In this document: positions 23,202 to 31,833 of the stretch, one piece after another
Position numbering within the stretch: position 1 is the first letter of the stretch
Layout of the letters: each line of letters starts with the position of its first letter
From: an uncultured Telmatospirillum sp.
GTDB lineage: Bacteria; Pseudomonadota; Alphaproteobacteria; Rhodospirillales; Magnetospirillaceae
Length of the DNA stretch: 34,405 bases
Reading direction: 5' to 3'
Assembly: GCA_903858635.1 (NCBI GenBank)
Contig: CAIOJO010000021.1
Coordinates: forward strand, 1 to 34,405
Notes under the pieces: generated by a model
Database searches by the model: none
Told to the model about the DNA's origin: nothing
The model's input: the letters and a program-made list of their open reading frames with translations, nothing else
Made by a program: the position numbers and the translations under genes

Positions 23202-23238
23202 TTGACGCTAACAACACACGCATGTGATTATATATAAT
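23202..23238 (+). promoter_or_regulatory. AT-rich promoter region before the sulfate transporter operon
   Basis: TTGACG (23202-23207) lies 18 bases before GATTAT (23226-23231), and a perfect TATAAT occurs at 23233-23238 inside the palindrome ATTATATATAAT (23227-23238). Just upstream is an imperfect palindrome CACACG-CATGTG (23215-23226). Such AT-rich DNA is exceptional in this window. Which -10 is used cannot be decided by eye. Confidence 0.5.
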
Positions 23239-23278
23239 GTAAAAACATAATTCCACTGTAGATATCGGCGGTGCAGCT

Positions 23279-24295
23279 ATGACGACAACAGCCTTCCTTC
23301 GCCAAGCGGCTCTGGTCCTCGCCGTCGGTTTCTGCACCGTCACCTCCGCGCTGGCCGACACCACCTTGTTGAATGTCTCCTATGATCCGACCCGCGAACT
23401 CTACCAGGACATCAACCGCAGTTTCGGCGCCGAGTGGAAGGCCAAGACCGGCGAGACGGTGAAGATCAGCCAATCGCATGGCGGCTCGGGGGCCCAGGCA
23501 CGTTCGGTGATCGACGGGCTCGAGGCCGATGTGGTGACCCTGGCCCTGGCCTACGATATCGACGCCATCGCCAGCAAGGCGGGTTTGCTGAGCCCCGACT
23601 GGCAGGCGCGGTTGCCCTATCAGAGCGCCCCCTATACCTCGACCATCGTTTTTCTGGTGCGCAAGGGCAATCCCAAGCAGATCAAGGACTGGGACGACGT
23701 CGCCAGGCCCGGTATCCAGGTGATCACCCCCAATCCCAAGACTTCGGGCGGCGCCCGCTGGAACTATCTGGCCGCCTGGGGCTATGCGCTCAACAAATAC
23801 GACCGCGACGAGGCCAAGGCCCGGCAGTTCCTTGCGGCCCTCTTCAAGAACGTTCCGGTATTCGATTCCGGAGCCCGCGGCGCCACCACCACCTTCGTCC
23901 AGCGTGGCCTCGGCGACGTCTTGCTGGCCTGGGAAAACGAAGCGATCCTGGCGGTCGAGGAATTGGGCAAGGGGCAGTTCGAGATCGTCGTTCCGTCGAT
24001 GTCGATTCTGGCCGAACCGCCCGTGGCGGTGGTCGACAAGGTGGTGGACAAGCACGGTACGCGCGCCGTGGCCGAGGCTTATCTGCGCTACCTCTACAGT
24101 CCCGACGGCCAAGAAATCGGTGCCCGCCACCATTACCGGCCGCGCGACCCGGCGGTGGCGGCGCGGCATGCCGCCGAGTTTCCGGCTGTGAAGCTGTTCA
24201 CCGTCGAGGCCCTGGGGGGCTGGCAAAAGGCACAGACGACCCATTTCAACGATGGCGGCGTGTTCGACCAGATCGTCGGAGGTGCGAAACCCTAG
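23279..24295 (+). CDS. sbp: periplasmic sulfate-binding protein (first copy)
   Basis: The 338-residue protein captures sulfate or thiosulfate for the CysTWA transporter. A signal peptide (about 1-26) ends SALA before [10 protein letters not shown]. Both signatures of the prokaryotic sulfate-binding family are present: QSHGGSGAQ in the first third and [20 protein letters not shown] in the middle, plus the late sulfate-pocket segment LAWENEA. The stop is followed directly by the ATG of cysT without a spacer, so it is the first gene of the transporter operon. A very similar second copy lies after cysA. Confidence 0.95.
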   Translation: MTTTAFLRQAALVLAVGFCTVTSALADTTLLNVSYDPTRELYQDINRSFGAEWKAKTGETVKISQSHGGSGAQARSVIDGLEADVVTLALAYDIDAIASKAGLLSPDWQARLPYQSAPYTSTIVFLVRKGNPKQIKDWDDVARPGIQVITPNPKTSGGARWNYLAAWGYALNKYDRDEAKARQFLAALFKNVPVFDSGARGATTTFVQRGLGDVLLAWENEAILAVEELGKGQFEIVVPSMSILAEPPVAVVDKVVDKHGTRAVAEAYLRYLYSPDGQEIGARHHYRPRDPAVAARHAAEFPAVKLFTVEALGGWQKAQTTHFNDGGVFDQIVGGAKP

Positions 24296-25126
24296 ATGTC
24301 TGCGGCAAAGTCATCGGTCATTCCCGGGTTCGGCCCGACCCTCGGCTTCACCCTGTTCTATCTGGGGCTGGTGGTCCTCATCCCGCTGGCCGCCCTCCTG
24401 CTGCGGGCCGCTGGGCTGGGCTGGGGACAATTCGTCGATGCGGCGTTCAGTGCACGCGTCCTCGCCGCCTATCGCTTGAGTTTCGGCGGCGCCCTGCTGG
24501 CCGCCGCGGCCAATGTCGGGGCGGGACTTCTGGTCGCCTGGGTGTTGGTTCGCTACGAGTTTCCCGGCCGCAAGCTGGTGGATGCCCTGGTCGACCTGCC
24601 GTTTGCCTTGCCGACGGCGGTGGCCGGCATCGCCTTGACGGCGATCTATGCGCCCAACGGGCCGCTCGGACGACTGCTGCTGCAGGCCGGGATCAAGGTC
24701 GCCTTCACCCCGCTGGGCGTGGTGGTGGCGATGGTATTCATCGGCTTCCCGTTCGTGGTCCGCACCGTCCAGCCGGTCCTCCAGGACCTCGAGGTCGAGC
24801 ATGAAGAGGCGGCCGTCAGCCTTGGCGCCAACCGTCTTCAGGTGTTCGGGCGGGTCATCCTGCCGGCCATCCTGCCCGCCCTGCTGACCGGCTTCGCCTT
24901 GGCCTTCGCCCGGGCGCTGGGGGAATACGGCTCGGTCATCTTCATCGCCGGCAATATGCCCGGACTGTCGGAAATCGCCCCCTTGCTGATCGTCACCAAG
25001 CTCGAGCAATACGATTATGCCGGCGCCACCGCCATTGCCGCGGTCATGCTGGTGGCCGCCTTCACCCTGCTGCTGCTGATCAATACCTTGCAGAAATGGC
25101 GGCACGCCCGCCTGCACGGGGGCTGA
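24296..25126 (+). CDS. cysT: sulfate ABC transporter permease CysT (CysU)
   Basis: The 276-residue inner-membrane permease has six predicted membrane segments and the binding-protein-dependent transport motif [21 protein letters not shown], in which the EAA loop contacts the CysA ATPase. The region [19 protein letters not shown] is typical of CysT. ATG 24296 starts on the base after the sbp stop. The pairing with CysW forms the heteromeric sulfate channel. Confidence 0.95.
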   Translation: MSAAKSSVIPGFGPTLGFTLFYLGLVVLIPLAALLLRAAGLGWGQFVDAAFSARVLAAYRLSFGGALLAAAANVGAGLLVAWVLVRYEFPGRKLVDALVDLPFALPTAVAGIALTAIYAPNGPLGRLLLQAGIKVAFTPLGVVVAMVFIGFPFVVRTVQPVLQDLEVEHEEAAVSLGANRLQVFGRVILPAILPALLTGFALAFARALGEYGSVIFIAGNMPGLSEIAPLLIVTKLEQYDYAGATAIAAVMLVAAFTLLLLINTLQKWRHARLHGG

Positions 25127-25130
25127 GGCG

Positions 25131-26003
25131 ATGGCCGTCGCCGCCGTCGCCGTCGCCGGGAGCCAGCGTCATCGCGCGCTGAGCGAGCCGCGGTGGGTTC
25201 GCTGGTTGTTGACCGGATTGGCGCTCGCCACCTTCGGCCTGTTCCTGCTGCTTCCGTTGCTCACCGTGTTCGGCGAGGCGCTGGCGAAGGGGGTGTCGTC
25301 CTATTGGGCCGCCCTCTCCGATGAGGATGCCCTGGCTGCGGTCAGGCTGACCCTGTTGGTGGCGGGGATCACCGTCCCCCTCAATGTGGTGTTTGGCGTG
25401 ATCGCCGCCTGGTGCGTCGCCAAATTCGATTTTGCCGGCAAGAGCGTCTTGATCTCGCTGATCGATCTGCCGTTTTCGGTGTCGCCGGTCATCTCCGGCC
25501 TGATCTACGTGCTGCTGTTCGGGCTCCAGGGCCTGCTCGGCCCGTGGCTGGCGGCGCTGGGCATCAAGATCATATTTGCCGTGCCCGGCCTGGTTCTGGC
25601 CACCCTGTTCGTCACCTTTCCCTATGTCGCGCGTGAGCTAATTCCATTGATGGAAGAACAGGGCACCGAAGAAGAGGAGGCGGCGGTGGTGTTGGGGGCC
25701 AGTGGTTGGCGCGTCTTCTGGCGGGTCACCCTGCCGAACATCAAATGGGGCCTGCTCTACGGCGTGCTGCTGTGTAACGCCCGCGCCATGGGCGAGTTCG
25801 GGGCCGTCTCCGTGGTATCCGGCCATATCCGGGGGCAAACCACGACGATGCCGTTGCAGGTCGAGATTCTCTACAACGAATACAATTTCGTCGCCGCCTT
25901 CGCCATCGCCTCGGTCCTGGCGATGCTGGCGCTGGTGACCCTGGCCGTCAAGTCGGCCCTGGAATGGCGTTTTTCCAAGGAAATCGCCGGCATGGGCCAC
26001 TGA
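25131..26003 (+). CDS. cysW: sulfate ABC transporter permease CysW
   Basis: The 290-residue permease begins 4 bases after cysT. It has an Ala/Val-rich N-terminus, six predicted membrane segments, the CysW-typical [20 protein letters not shown] region and the EAA loop [22 protein letters not shown]. The C-terminal cytoplasmic end is short. It makes a dimeric channel with CysT. Confidence 0.95.
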   Translation: MAVAAVAVAGSQRHRALSEPRWVRWLLTGLALATFGLFLLLPLLTVFGEALAKGVSSYWAALSDEDALAAVRLTLLVAGITVPLNVVFGVIAAWCVAKFDFAGKSVLISLIDLPFSVSPVISGLIYVLLFGLQGLLGPWLAALGIKIIFAVPGLVLATLFVTFPYVARELIPLMEEQGTEEEEAAVVLGASGWRVFWRVTLPNIKWGLLYGVLLCNARAMGEFGAVSVVSGHIRGQTTTMPLQVEILYNEYNFVAAFAIASVLAMLALVTLAVKSALEWRFSKEIAGMGH

Positions 26004-26015
26004 GAAAGATAAGCG

Positions 26016-27125
26016 ATGATCGACGTCAAGAATGTCCGCAAGAACTTCGGCGGGTTCGCCGCCCTCAAGGATGTATCGCTGCATGTCAGGCAGGGCGAGC
26101 TGGTGGCCATTCTTGGGCCGTCGGGTTCGGGCAAGACGACATTGCTGCGGATCCTGGCCGGATTGGAATTCCCCGATGCGGGCAGTGTCCTGTTCGATGG
26201 CGGCGACGCCACCCATGTGGCGGCGCGCGACCGCCAGGTCGGTTTCGTCTTCCAGCATTACGCCCTGTTTCGCCATATGACGGTGTTCGACAACATCGCC
26301 TTTGGCCTGACGGTGCGGGACCGCGCCAGTCGGCCGTCGAAAGCGGAGATCGCCGAACGGGTGCGCCATCTGTTGTCGATGGTCCTGTTGGAGGGCCTTG
26401 CCGACCGCTATCCGTCGCAATTGTCCGGCGGGCAACGGCAACGGGTGGCGCTGGCCCGGGCCTTGGCGATCCAGCCACGGGTGCTGTTGCTGGACGAGCC
26501 GTTCGGCGCCCTGGATGCCCGGGTCCGCAAGGAACTGCGCCGCTGGCTGCGCCGGTTGCACGACGAACTGCGCATCACCGGCGTGTTCGTCACCCATGAC
26601 CAGGAGGAGGCCTTGGAAGTGGCGGATCGGGTGGTGGTGATGAGCCAAGGACAGATCGAGCAGGTGGGAACACCGACCGACATCTACGATCATCCGGCGA
26701 CGCCCTTCGTCTACCAGTTCCTCGGCAACGTCAATTCGCTGTCTTGCGTGATCCGCGACGGGGTGGCCCAGGTCGGCGCCTTCAATCTGCCGGCGCCGAT
26801 CCGCGCCGGCACGCAGGATGGGTCCGGCGTCGCCTTCGTCCGTCCCCATGACTTGCATCTGATGGCGCCGAGCGAAGGAGGCGGGGCGGCGGCGGTGGTC
26901 CGCCATGTCACCGTTCTGGGCCCCTTGGTGCGGCTCGAATTGAACATCGGCGGCGAAATCCTCGAGGCCGAAACCACCCGGCAGCGGCATGCCGAATTGC
27001 AGTTGGCGCCCGGGCAATCGGTGGTGGTATGGCCGCGCCAGGTTCGCTTTTTCCTCGACGACGGCTGGCAAGGCAGCAGCCGCCTGGACGGTGCGCCCAA
27101 TCCCGCATTGCGGGCGGCTTTGTGA
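26016..27125 (+). CDS. cysA: sulfate/thiosulfate ABC transporter ATP-binding protein CysA
   Basis: The 369-residue ATPase drives sulfate import. Walker A is GPSGSGKTT (34-42), the Q loop follows at FVFQHYALF, the signature is LSGGQ (136-140), Walker B is [12 protein letters not shown] and the switch His lies in VTHDQEEA. The C-terminal third (about 240-355) is the TOBE-like regulatory domain found in CysA and other type I importers. Length is normal. It lies 12 bases after cysW and 16 bases before the second sbp. Confidence 0.95.
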   Translation: MIDVKNVRKNFGGFAALKDVSLHVRQGELVAILGPSGSGKTTLLRILAGLEFPDAGSVLFDGGDATHVAARDRQVGFVFQHYALFRHMTVFDNIAFGLTVRDRASRPSKAEIAERVRHLLSMVLLEGLADRYPSQLSGGQRQRVALARALAIQPRVLLLDEPFGALDARVRKELRRWLRRLHDELRITGVFVTHDQEEALEVADRVVVMSQGQIEQVGTPTDIYDHPATPFVYQFLGNVNSLSCVIRDGVAQVGAFNLPAPIRAGTQDGSGVAFVRPHDLHLMAPSEGGGAAAVVRHVTVLGPLVRLELNIGGEILEAETTRQRHAELQLAPGQSVVVWPRQVRFFLDDGWQGSSRLDGAPNPALRAAL

Positions 27126-27141
27126 ACAGGGCCCTGGCGCG

Positions 27142-28149
27142 ATGACGAAAGTGGCTTCCCTTCGTTGGATGGTCCTGCTGTCGGGTCTGTCCATGGCGCC
27201 GCCCGCGCTGGCCGACAGCACCTTGTTGAACGTCTCCTACGATCCGACCCGGGAGCTTTACCGGGACATCGACCATGCCTTCGTCGCCGCCTGGAAGGCC
27301 AAGACCGGCGAGGTGATGACGATCAACCAGTCGCATGGCGGAACCGGGGCCCAGGCGCGGGCGGTGATCGCCGGGTTGGAAGCCGATGTGGTGACCCTGG
27401 CCCTGGCCTACGACATCGATGCCATCGCCCGGACCGGCCTTCTGGATCGCCACTGGCAGGACCGGCTGCCTTATCAGAGTGCGCCCTATACCTCGACCAT
27501 CGTCTTCCTGGTGCGCAAGGGCAACCCCAAGCGGATCCGGGACTGGGACGATGTGGCGCGGCCCGGCGTCGAAGTTATTACTCCCAATCCGAAGACCTCC
27601 GGCGGGGCGCGCTGGAACTATCTGGCCGCCTGGGGCTATGCGCTCGACAAATACGGCCGCGACGAGGCCAAGGCTCGCCGATTTGTTGCGGCGGTGTACA
27701 ACAACGTGCCGCTGCTCGACGCCGGGGCGCGGGCCGCCGCCACCACCTTCGTCCAACGCGGCCTCGGTGACGTCTTGCTGGCCTGGGAAGACGAAGCCAT
27801 GCTGGCGGTCGAGGAAATGGGCGGCGGACAGTTCGAGATCGTCGTCCCGTCGATGTCGATTCTGGCCGAGCCACCCGTCGCCGTGGTCGACAAGGTGGTG
27901 GACAAGCATGGCACGCGCGCCGCGGCCGAGGCCTATCTGCGCTACCTTTACAGTCCCGAGGGCCAAGAGATCGGCGCCCGCCACCATTACCGGCCGCGCG
28001 ACCCGACGGTGGCGGCGCGGCATGCCGCCGAGTTTCCGCTGGTGAAGCTGTTCACCATCGAGACCCTGGGCGGCTGGCAGAAGGCGCAGGCGACCCATTT
28101 CAACGATGGCGGCGTGTTCGACCAGATCACCGCTGGCGCCAATCCCTAG
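27142..28149 (+). CDS. sbp: periplasmic sulfate-binding protein (second copy)
   Basis: From ATG 27142 the product has 335 residues with a signal peptide (about 1-24, ending PALA before DSTLLNV). It is a close paralogue of the first sulfate-binding protein, identical at roughly four of five positions by eye, with the same QSHGG and [10 protein letters not shown] signatures. Differences concentrate in the N-terminal third (for example [11 protein letters not shown] against [11 protein letters not shown]) and around residue 200. The frame is open back to 26989 inside cysA, but the signal peptide fixes the start. Having a binding protein on both sides of the permease genes suggests two substrate affinities, possibly sulfate and thiosulfate, or dosage; this is inference. 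Confidence 0.94.
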   Translation: MTKVASLRWMVLLSGLSMAPPALADSTLLNVSYDPTRELYRDIDHAFVAAWKAKTGEVMTINQSHGGTGAQARAVIAGLEADVVTLALAYDIDAIARTGLLDRHWQDRLPYQSAPYTSTIVFLVRKGNPKRIRDWDDVARPGVEVITPNPKTSGGARWNYLAAWGYALDKYGRDEAKARRFVAAVYNNVPLLDAGARAAATTFVQRGLGDVLLAWEDEAMLAVEEMGGGQFEIVVPSMSILAEPPVAVVDKVVDKHGTRAAAEAYLRYLYSPEGQEIGARHHYRPRDPTVAARHAAEFPLVKLFTIETLGGWQKAQATHFNDGGVFDQITAGANP

Positions 28150-28181
28150 ATCCTCGACCATTCTCACGAACAACACTCGTT

Positions 28182-28197
28182 TTTTGTTGAAACAAAA
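28182..28197. promoter_or_regulatory. AT-rich hairpin after the second sbp
   Basis: TTTTGT and ACAAAA are perfect complements around a TGAA loop, 32 bases after the sbp stop. It may be a weak transcription end or an operator half of the cysI control region. The surrounding 28150-28295 is the only long AT-rich gap between the transporter and reductase operons. Confidence 0.3.
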
Positions 28198-28258
28198 GAC
28201 GCGGGAAATGGTTGACTGTTTTTTGAAAATGCAGGAAAGTGACGGTAATTGAAAGATA

Positions 28259-28277
28259 TACACATCATGCATGTGTA
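28259..28277. promoter_or_regulatory. palindromic operator candidate before cysI
   Basis: TACACAT-CATGC-ATGTGTA is a perfect 7-5-7 inverted repeat ending 18 bases before the cysI start codon. A TAGAAT at 28276-28281 could be the -10. A weaker related word (CACACGCATGTG) lies before the first sbp, so one regulator might control both sulfate operons. I cannot name the regulator. Confidence 0.4.
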
Positions 28278-28295
28278 GAATGAAAGGGTAAAGCC

Positions 28296-30344
28296 GTGAA
28301 CCACCCCGTTCTCCCTCGCGACATCGAGCCCTTGGTTCGCCTGTCCGACCTCGATGAGTACAAGGAGGGGCTGGTCCACCGCCTGGCCGGCGAGTGGGAC
28401 GAGGAGAAGTGGACGGCCTTCCGCGTCCGTTTCGGGGTCTACGGGCAGAAACAGCCCGGGGTGCAGATGATGCGCATCAAGATCCCGGGCGGCATGCTGT
28501 CCTTGCCATGGCTGACCACGCTGGCCCGCTTCAACCGCCAATTCTGCCAGGGCGACGTCCACATCACGACGCGCCAGGACATCCAGACCTATTTCGTGCC
28601 GCTTGAGCGGACCGCCGAGGCCTTGGAATTCCTCTATTCCAACGGCATGACGACCCGCGAGGCCTGCGGCAACACCTTCCGCAACATCACCGCCTGCGCC
28701 CTGGCCGGCAATTGCCCGCGCGAGCGGGTCGATGCCGGTGTCGTCGCCGATCGCCTGGCCCGCACCTGGATCCGCCATCCGCTGGTCCAGCACATGCCGC
28801 GCAAGGTCAAGATCTCGGTGTCCGGTTGCGCCACCGATTGCGCTGCGGCCCCTATCCACGATCTCGGTTTCATCGCCACCGAGCGGGACGGCAAGCCCGG
28901 CTTCAAGGTGTTGGCCGCTGGCGGGTTGGGCAGCCAGCCACGCCCCGCCACCACCGTCCTCGACTTCGTCACCGAGGAAGAGTTGCCGACCGTGGTCGAA
29001 GCGACGGCCCGCCTGCATCAGCGCTATTCGGATCGCATCAACCGCAACAACGCCCGCCTGAAATTCCTGGTCAAGCGCTTCGGCGAGGAAAAGTTCCGGG
29101 CGCTGTTCGTCGAGGAATTCGACCGTTTGCGCGGTCTGCCGCAGCGTCCCTGGCAGCCGCTCGACTGGCGTCAGCCGGGCGAGGCGGCGGTCGAACGCAC
29201 GCCGATGGGGGTGGTCCGCCAGCATGATGGCCGCTTCGCCATCGTGGCCAATCCGCCTTTAGGCAACCTGTCGGCCGATCAGCTCGACGCCTTGGTGGCG
29301 CTGGGCCGCGAGGTCGGCATCCAGCGCATGCGGACGACCCGCGACCAGAATCTGGTGGTGCCCGACGTCCCGGCCGACCAGCTCGACGAGGTGGTGCGAC
29401 GCCTCAAGGCGATCAATATCGAGGTGCCGGTCAACGCCGCCCAGGCGGTCGATTTGGTGTCCTGCCCCGGCACCACTACCTGCCGCATCGGCATCACCAA
29501 CTCTCCGGGTTTCGCCCGCCAGGTTTGGGAAGATTCGCAGAGCGACCCAACCGCGCGGGGCATCGCGGTGCGTATTTCGGGCTGCCAGAATTCCTGCGGC
29601 CAGCACCATATCGGCGATTTCGGCTTCCATGGGCTGGCCAAGAAGATCGACGGGCACCCGGCGCCGCATTACCAGATCCATCTTGGCGGCGATGGCCGGG
29701 CCGGCGCCCAGGCCGAGGTGGTGGGCATTGCCGGGCCGATCATCCCGGCCCGTCACGGGCCGGCGGCGCTCCGCCTGTTGCGGCAAGCCTATGCCAGCGG
29801 CAAGAGGACCGGAGAGAGCGTCCGCGGCTGGGCCGAACGTCTGGACAAGGATGGGATCAATGCGGTTTTGGCGCCAATAGCCGGGGTCGGCACCGACAAC
29901 ACCTTCATCGATTGGGGCGAGCAGGAGACCTTCAAAGGGGCGCCGACCTTGAAGGGCGAATGCGCCGCGCCCTTCGCGTCGGACGACGTGCTGGCCGACC
30001 TGGCCGACGACGCGTTGATCCGCGCCGATCGCAATCTGGCGGTGCAGCGGTGGGCCGAGACCTTGCAGTCGGCCGAGCAGGCCACCCAGTTCGCGGCGCG
30101 TCGCCTGCTGCACCATGCCGGCAAGTTCACCAAGGACGACGAACCGGCGGCGGCGATCTTCGAGCGGGTGCGGGGCGTCGCCTCGCCCCGCGACCTGGCG
30201 GTTCTCGACGACGTCCTGGCCGAGCGGACGGTGGCCTTGTCGAGTGGCCGGGTCGACGCCTATCGCGAGGCGGTGGCCGTCTTCCTCGATACGGTGCGGG
30301 CGACCGTGACCGGTGTCGAAGACGAGCGGGACGCCGCCGAATGA
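28296..30344 (+). CDS. cysI: assimilatory sulfite reductase hemoprotein (nitrite/sulfite reductase family)
   Basis: The 682-residue cytosolic enzyme reduces sulfite to sulfide with siroheme coupled to [4Fe-4S]. The cluster and heme ligands are Cys390 and Cys396 (CPGTTTC) and Cys430 and Cys434 (GCQNSCGQHH). The siroheme-binding ferredoxin-like half-domains recur twice (FCQGDVHITTRQDIQ near the N-terminus and the IQRMRTTRDQN region). After about residue 530 there is a 150-residue helical extension containing KGECAAPF that is longer than usual in the family. Start is GTG 28296 with AAAGGG before it. The electron donor gene (CysJ or ferredoxin) is not in the window. The stop overlaps the cysH ATG. 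Confidence 0.9.
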   Translation: MNHPVLPRDIEPLVRLSDLDEYKEGLVHRLAGEWDEEKWTAFRVRFGVYGQKQPGVQMMRIKIPGGMLSLPWLTTLARFNRQFCQGDVHITTRQDIQTYFVPLERTAEALEFLYSNGMTTREACGNTFRNITACALAGNCPRERVDAGVVADRLARTWIRHPLVQHMPRKVKISVSGCATDCAAAPIHDLGFIATERDGKPGFKVLAAGGLGSQPRPATTVLDFVTEEELPTVVEATARLHQRYSDRINRNNARLKFLVKRFGEEKFRALFVEEFDRLRGLPQRPWQPLDWRQPGEAAVERTPMGVVRQHDGRFAIVANPPLGNLSADQLDALVALGREVGIQRMRTTRDQNLVVPDVPADQLDEVVRRLKAINIEVPVNAAQAVDLVSCPGTTTCRIGITNSPGFARQVWEDSQSDPTARGIAVRISGCQNSCGQHHIGDFGFHGLAKKIDGHPAPHYQIHLGGDGRAGAQAEVVGIAGPIIPARHGPAALRLLRQAYASGKRTGESVRGWAERLDKDGINAVLAPIAGVGTDNTFIDWGEQETFKGAPTLKGECAAPFASDDVLADLADDALIRADRNLAVQRWAETLQSAEQATQFAARRLLHHAGKFTKDDEPAAAIFERVRGVASPRDLAVLDDVLAERTVALSSGRVDAYREAVAVFLDTVRATVTGVEDERDAAE

Positions 30345-31030
30345 GCGATCAGGATCGGCTCTTCCGCCTGCGTCAGGCTCATGGAGAGCTCGACGGCGCG
30401 GCTCTCCTGGCCGCCATGCGGACCGAGTTCCCGGGCCGCCTGGCGGTGGTCAGTTCGTTCGGCGCCGAGGCGGCGGTTCTGCTGGCCCTGGTGGCCGAAG
30501 TCGATCGGACTTTGCCGGTGATCTTCCTTGATACCGGTGAGCTGTTCGACGAAACCCTGGCCTATCAGGCCGAATTGACCGCCTTCCTCGGACTCGGCGC
30601 GGTTCGCACGGTGCGGCCGGACCCGGAAGACCGCAGGCGGGCCGAAGAACTGTGGCGGACCGATGTCGACGCCTGTTGCCATTTGCGCAAGGTGCTGCCG
30701 CTGCAACGGGCCCAGGTCGGGTTCGAGGCTCTGGTGGATGGCCGCAAGCGCTTTCACGGCGGCGGGCGGGAGGACCTGCAGACGATCGACGCCGACCGGG
30801 ACGGCCTGATCAAGATCAGCCCCTTGGCCCGCTGGGGCCAGGCCGAGATCGACGCCGCCTTTGCCATCCGCAATCTGCCGCGCCACCCGCTGGTGGCCGA
30901 GGGCTACCGATCCATCGGCTGTTGGCCGTGTTCGCGGCCGACCGCGCCGGACGAGCCGGTGCGCGCCGGCCGCTGGGCGGGCTCGGCAAAATCCGAATGT
31001 GGCATTCATGAAACGGGCAAGACAGCATGA
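30341..31030 (+). CDS. cysH: APS/PAPS reductase with CC and CxxC motifs
   Basis: The 229-residue cytosolic enzyme reduces activated sulfate to sulfite. The N-terminal region [11 protein letters not shown] is the nucleotide-binding loop. Cys112-Cys113 (ACCHLRK) and Cys194-x2-Cys197 (IGCWPC) make the CC...CxxC set that binds a [4Fe-4S] cluster in the adenylylsulfate-reducing type, and Cys220 in SECGIH is the catalytic cysteine of the C-terminal tail. This pattern predicts APS rather than PAPS as substrate. The ATG overlaps the cysI stop and the TGA overlaps the cysD ATG, so the operon is fully coupled. Confidence 0.92.
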   Translation: MSDQDRLFRLRQAHGELDGAALLAAMRTEFPGRLAVVSSFGAEAAVLLALVAEVDRTLPVIFLDTGELFDETLAYQAELTAFLGLGAVRTVRPDPEDRRRAEELWRTDVDACCHLRKVLPLQRAQVGFEALVDGRKRFHGGGREDLQTIDADRDGLIKISPLARWGQAEIDAAFAIRNLPRHPLVAEGYRSIGCWPCSRPTAPDEPVRAGRWAGSAKSECGIHETGKTA

Positions 31031-31833
31031 GCACCAGTGATCTCGACGCTCTCGAGAGCCAGAGCATCTTCATCCTGCGGGAAGCGTTCAACCGGATCGA
31101 CAAGGTCGCCATGCTGTGGTCCATCGGCAAGGACTCGAATGTCCTCTTGTGGTTAGCCCGCAAGGCCTTCTTCGGCCATGTGCCGTTTCCGGTGGTCCAT
31201 GTCGACACCAGCTACAAGATTCCCGAGATGATCGAGTTTCGCGACCGCTTCGCCAAGGAGTGGAAGCTGCCGCTGATCATCGGCGGCAATCAGGAAGCGC
31301 TGGCCGACGGCATGCATCCGGCGAAGGGCCGGGTCACCTGCTGCACCGCGTTGAAGACCGAACCGCTGAAACAGATCATCCGCGAGCACGGCTTCACCGG
31401 GGTCATCGTCGGCATCCGCCGCGACGAGGAGGGCACCAGGGCCAAGGAGCGCGTGTTTAGCCCGCGCAACGAGACCGCCGAATGGGACTTCAAGGACCAG
31501 CCCCCCGAGTTCTGGGACCAGTTCAAGACCGATTTCGCCCCGGGAACCCATCTGCGCATCCATCCCCTGCTGCATTGGGGCGAGTTGGATGTGTGGCGCT
31601 ACATCGAGCGCGAGAACATCCCCATGGTCGATCTCTACTTCGCCAAGAACGGCCGCCGCTACCGTTCGCTCGGCTGTGCGCCCTGCACCGGAACGGTGGC
31701 CAGCAACGCCACCACGGTGGCCGAGATCATCGAGGAATTGAGGACCACCCGCGTCTCGGAACGGTCCGGCCGGGCCCAGGACAAGGAATCGGAGGACGCC
31801 TTCGAGCGTCTCCGTTCACAGGGGTACATGTAA
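31027..31833 (+). CDS. cysD: sulfate adenylyltransferase small subunit CysD
   Basis: The 268-residue subunit forms adenylylsulfate from ATP and sulfate with CysN. It has the PP-loop-like [17 protein letters not shown], the [11 protein letters not shown] segment, [14 protein letters not shown] and the C-terminal SLGCAPCTG region typical of CysD, with the RxSERxGRxxD ending. Length is slightly short of the E. coli protein (302) because the N-terminus is trimmed. The gene overlaps cysH by ATGA and the next gene by one base (TAATG). Confidence 0.95.
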   Translation: MSTSDLDALESQSIFILREAFNRIDKVAMLWSIGKDSNVLLWLARKAFFGHVPFPVVHVDTSYKIPEMIEFRDRFAKEWKLPLIIGGNQEALADGMHPAKGRVTCCTALKTEPLKQIIREHGFTGVIVGIRRDEEGTRAKERVFSPRNETAEWDFKDQPPEFWDQFKTDFAPGTHLRIHPLLHWGELDVWRYIERENIPMVDLYFAKNGRRYRSLGCAPCTGTVASNATTVAEIIEELRTTRVSERSGRAQDKESEDAFERLRSQGYM

